Below, piece after piece: positions 22,812-24,188 of a DNA stretch of 24,188 nt. The number at the start of each line of letters is the position of its first letter. Position 1 is the first letter of the stretch. Made by a program: the position numbers and the translations under genes. This DNA comes from Croceibacterium_A sp044506565 (lineage in GTDB: Bacteria > Pseudomonadota > Alphaproteobacteria > Sphingomonadales > Sphingomonadaceae): the NCBI GenBank assembly GCA_044506565.1, contig JBIQKN010000041.1, positions 1 through 24,188 on the forward strand, given 5' to 3'. The notes beneath the pieces were generated by a model. It worked only from the letters and a program-made list of their open reading frames with translations. It made no database searches and was not told the DNA's origin.

Positions 22812-24188
22812 TTACTGCTTCTTCAGCGCTTCGCCGAGGATGTCGCCGAGCGAAGCACCCGAATCCGACGAGCCGTACTGCTCGACGGCCTGCTTCTCCT
22901 CGGCGATCTGGCGCGCCTTGATCGAGAAGTTGGGCTTCTTCGAGCGGTCGAAGCCGATGACCATCGCATCGACCTTCTGCCCGACCTGGAACCGGTCGGG
23001 ACGCTGTTCGTCGCGGTCGCGGCCGAGGTCGGAGCGCTTGATGAAGCCGGTCGCCCCGTCGTCGCCCGCCTGGACCTCGAGCCCGCCGTCGCGGACCTCG
23101 AGAACCGTCACGGTGACCACCTCGTTCTTGCGCAGCCCACCGGCACCGGCGGCACCGGCGGCCGGCGCACCCTTCTCGAGCTGCTTCATGCCGAGGCTGA
23201 TGCGCTCCTTCTCGGTGTCGACGTCGAGCACGATCGCCTTGACCTCCTCGCCCTTGCGGTGAAGCGCCAGCGCGTCCTCGCCGGAGATGCCCCAGGCGAT
23301 GTCCGACATGTGGACCATGCCGTCGACGTCGCCGGGCAGGCCGATGAACAGGCCGAACTCGGTGGCGTTCTTGACCTCGCCCTCGACCACCGTGCCGACC
23401 GGGTGCTTCTCGGCGAACTCTTCCCACGGATTGCGCTGGGCCTGCTTGAGGCCGAGCGAGATGCGCCGCTTGTCGCTGTCGACCTCGAGTACCATCACGT
23501 CGACTTCCTGCGAGGTCGAGACGATCTTGCCCGGGTGGACGTTCTTCTTGGTCCAGCTCATCTCGGAGACGTGGACCAGGCCTTCGATGCCCGGCTCGAG
23601 TTCGACGAACGCGCCGTACTCGGTGATATTGGTCACGGTGCCGCGAACCTTGGCGCCGACCGGGTACTTGGCGGCGACGCCTTCCCACGGATCGCTCTCG
23701 AGCTGCTTCATGCCGAGCGAGATGCGCTGCGTGTCGGCGTTGATGCGGATGATCTGCACCTTCACCACGTCGCCGATGTTGATCACCTCGGACGGGTGGT
23801 TGACGCGCTTGTAGCTCATGTCGGTGACGTGCAGCAGGCCGTCGATGCCGCCGAGGTCGACGAACGCACCGTAGTCGGTGATGTTCTTGACCACGCCGTC
23901 GATCACCTGGCCCTCGGCCAGCTTGTCGATCAGCTCGCTGCGCTGCTCGGCGCGGGTCTCTTCGAGCACCGCGCGGCGCGAGACGACGATGTTGCCGCGG
24001 CGGCGGTCCATCTTGAGGATCTGGAACGGCTGCGGCATGTCCATCAGCGGGGTCACGTCGCGGACCGGGCGGATGTCGACCTGGCTGCCGGGGAGGAAGG
24101 CCACGGCGCCGTCGAGGTCGACGGTGAAGCCGCCCTTGACGCGGCCGAAGATGCGGCCCTCGACGCGCTTGCCTTCGCCGAACTCGCT
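22812..24188 (-). CDS. rpsA: 30S ribosomal protein S1 (C-terminal 458 residues, cut by right edge)
   Basis: S1 binds mRNA and brings it to the 30S subunit for initiation. The visible part begins inside the second S1 repeat (with AFLPGSQVDIRPVRD and VVSRRAVLEETRAEQRSEL). Four further repeats follow: about 23912-23700 (KNITDYGAFVDLGG), 23657-23440 (TNITEYGAFVEL), 23396-23178 (KNATEFGLFIGL) and 23126-22911 (TVTVLEVRDGGLEVQ). An Ala/Gly linker (GAPAAGAAGAGG) separates the last two. The last repeat is more divergent, as in the six-repeat alphaproteobacterial form. The tail SLGDILGEALKKQ is typical of these proteins. About 110 N-terminal residues lie beyond the window. The frame is open to the last base. 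Confidence 0.98.
   Translation of the reverse strand, partial: SEFGEGKRVEGRIFGRVKGGFTVDLDGAVAFLPGSQVDIRPVRDVTPLMDMPQPFQILKMDRRRGNIVVSRRAVLEETRAEQRSELIDKLAEGQVIDGVVKNITDYGAFVDLGGIDGLLHVTDMSYKRVNHPSEVINIGDVVKVQIIRINADTQRISLGMKQLESDPWEGVAAKYPVGAKVRGTVTNITEYGAFVELEPGIEGLVHVSEMSWTKKNVHPGKIVSTSQEVDVMVLEVDSDKRRISLGLKQAQRNPWEEFAEKHPVGTVVEGEVKNATEFGLFIGLPGDVDGMVHMSDIAWGISGEDALALHRKGEEVKAIVLDVDTEKERISLGMKQLEKGAPAAGAAGAGGLRKNEVVTVTVLEVRDGGLEVQAGDDGATGFIKRSDLGRDRDEQRPDRFQVGQKVDAMVIGFDRSKKPNFSIKARQIAEEKQAVEQYGSSDSGASLGDILGEALKKQ

Overview
The window is GC-rich bacterial DNA (roughly two thirds G+C by eye) with little intergenic space. It looks like chromosomal core from an alphaproteobacterium, most likely Sphingomonadales (Erythrobacteraceae/Sphingomonadaceae type). 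The reasons are an Fo operon encoding both b and b' subunits, F1 and Fo genes in separate operons, a subunit a with the R-x-F-V-A-M version of the essential-arginine helix, and a dispersed hairpin of the ATCCCGGCGAAAGCCGGGA type. The assignment to order is inference from sequence style, not from a search.

Layout. 1-1428 (minus): start of the F1 operon, atpH then atpA, which runs off the left edge. 1570-3129 (minus): an exported trypsin-like protease anchored by a transmembrane hairpin. 3226-6593 (plus): DUF1203 gene and ada (ATGA overlap, possible Ada box upstream), a REP-like inverted repeat, a PEP mutase/isocitrate lyase-family gene and a CPBP membrane protease. 6534-8699 (minus): priA, overlapping the CPBP gene tail-to-tail. 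8765-9457 (plus): a DUF4197 Tat-type lipoprotein. 9454-10764 (minus): purB, sharing a CTAG double stop with it. 10967-13765 (plus): a large periplasmic DUF3857/transglutaminase/TPR protein. 13779-14507 (minus): radC. 14548-18393 (plus): ydbH-ynbE-ydbL, an envelope lipid-transport operon. 18569-21060 (plus): the Fo operon atpI-atpB-atpE-atpF'-atpF, ending in a hairpin. 21127-22689 (minus): a tight GFA / VOC / gloB operon. 22812-24188 (minus): rpsA (30S protein S1), cut by the right edge, with two hairpins after its stop.

How the genes fit together. Both halves of the F1Fo ATP synthase are here, about 17 kb apart on opposite strands. Between them are genes for replication restart and DNA repair (priA, ada, radC), purine synthesis (purB) and envelope maintenance (ydbH-ynbE-ydbL, the protease, DUF4197). 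The GFA-VOC-gloB operon looks like glutathione-linked aldehyde detoxification. No tRNA, rRNA, CRISPR array, insertion sequence or phage gene was seen, and no gap between genes exceeds about 200 bp.

No clearly new multi-gene system stands out; this is mostly ordinary core genome. The items most worth a second look are the protease architecture, the possible Ada-controlled DUF1203-ada pair and the altered PCHC active-site motif in Ada, the REP-like repeat after ada, a proline next to the essential arginine of subunit a, the RNA elements flanking atpE, and the hairpin-packed gap between rpsA and the GFA gene.
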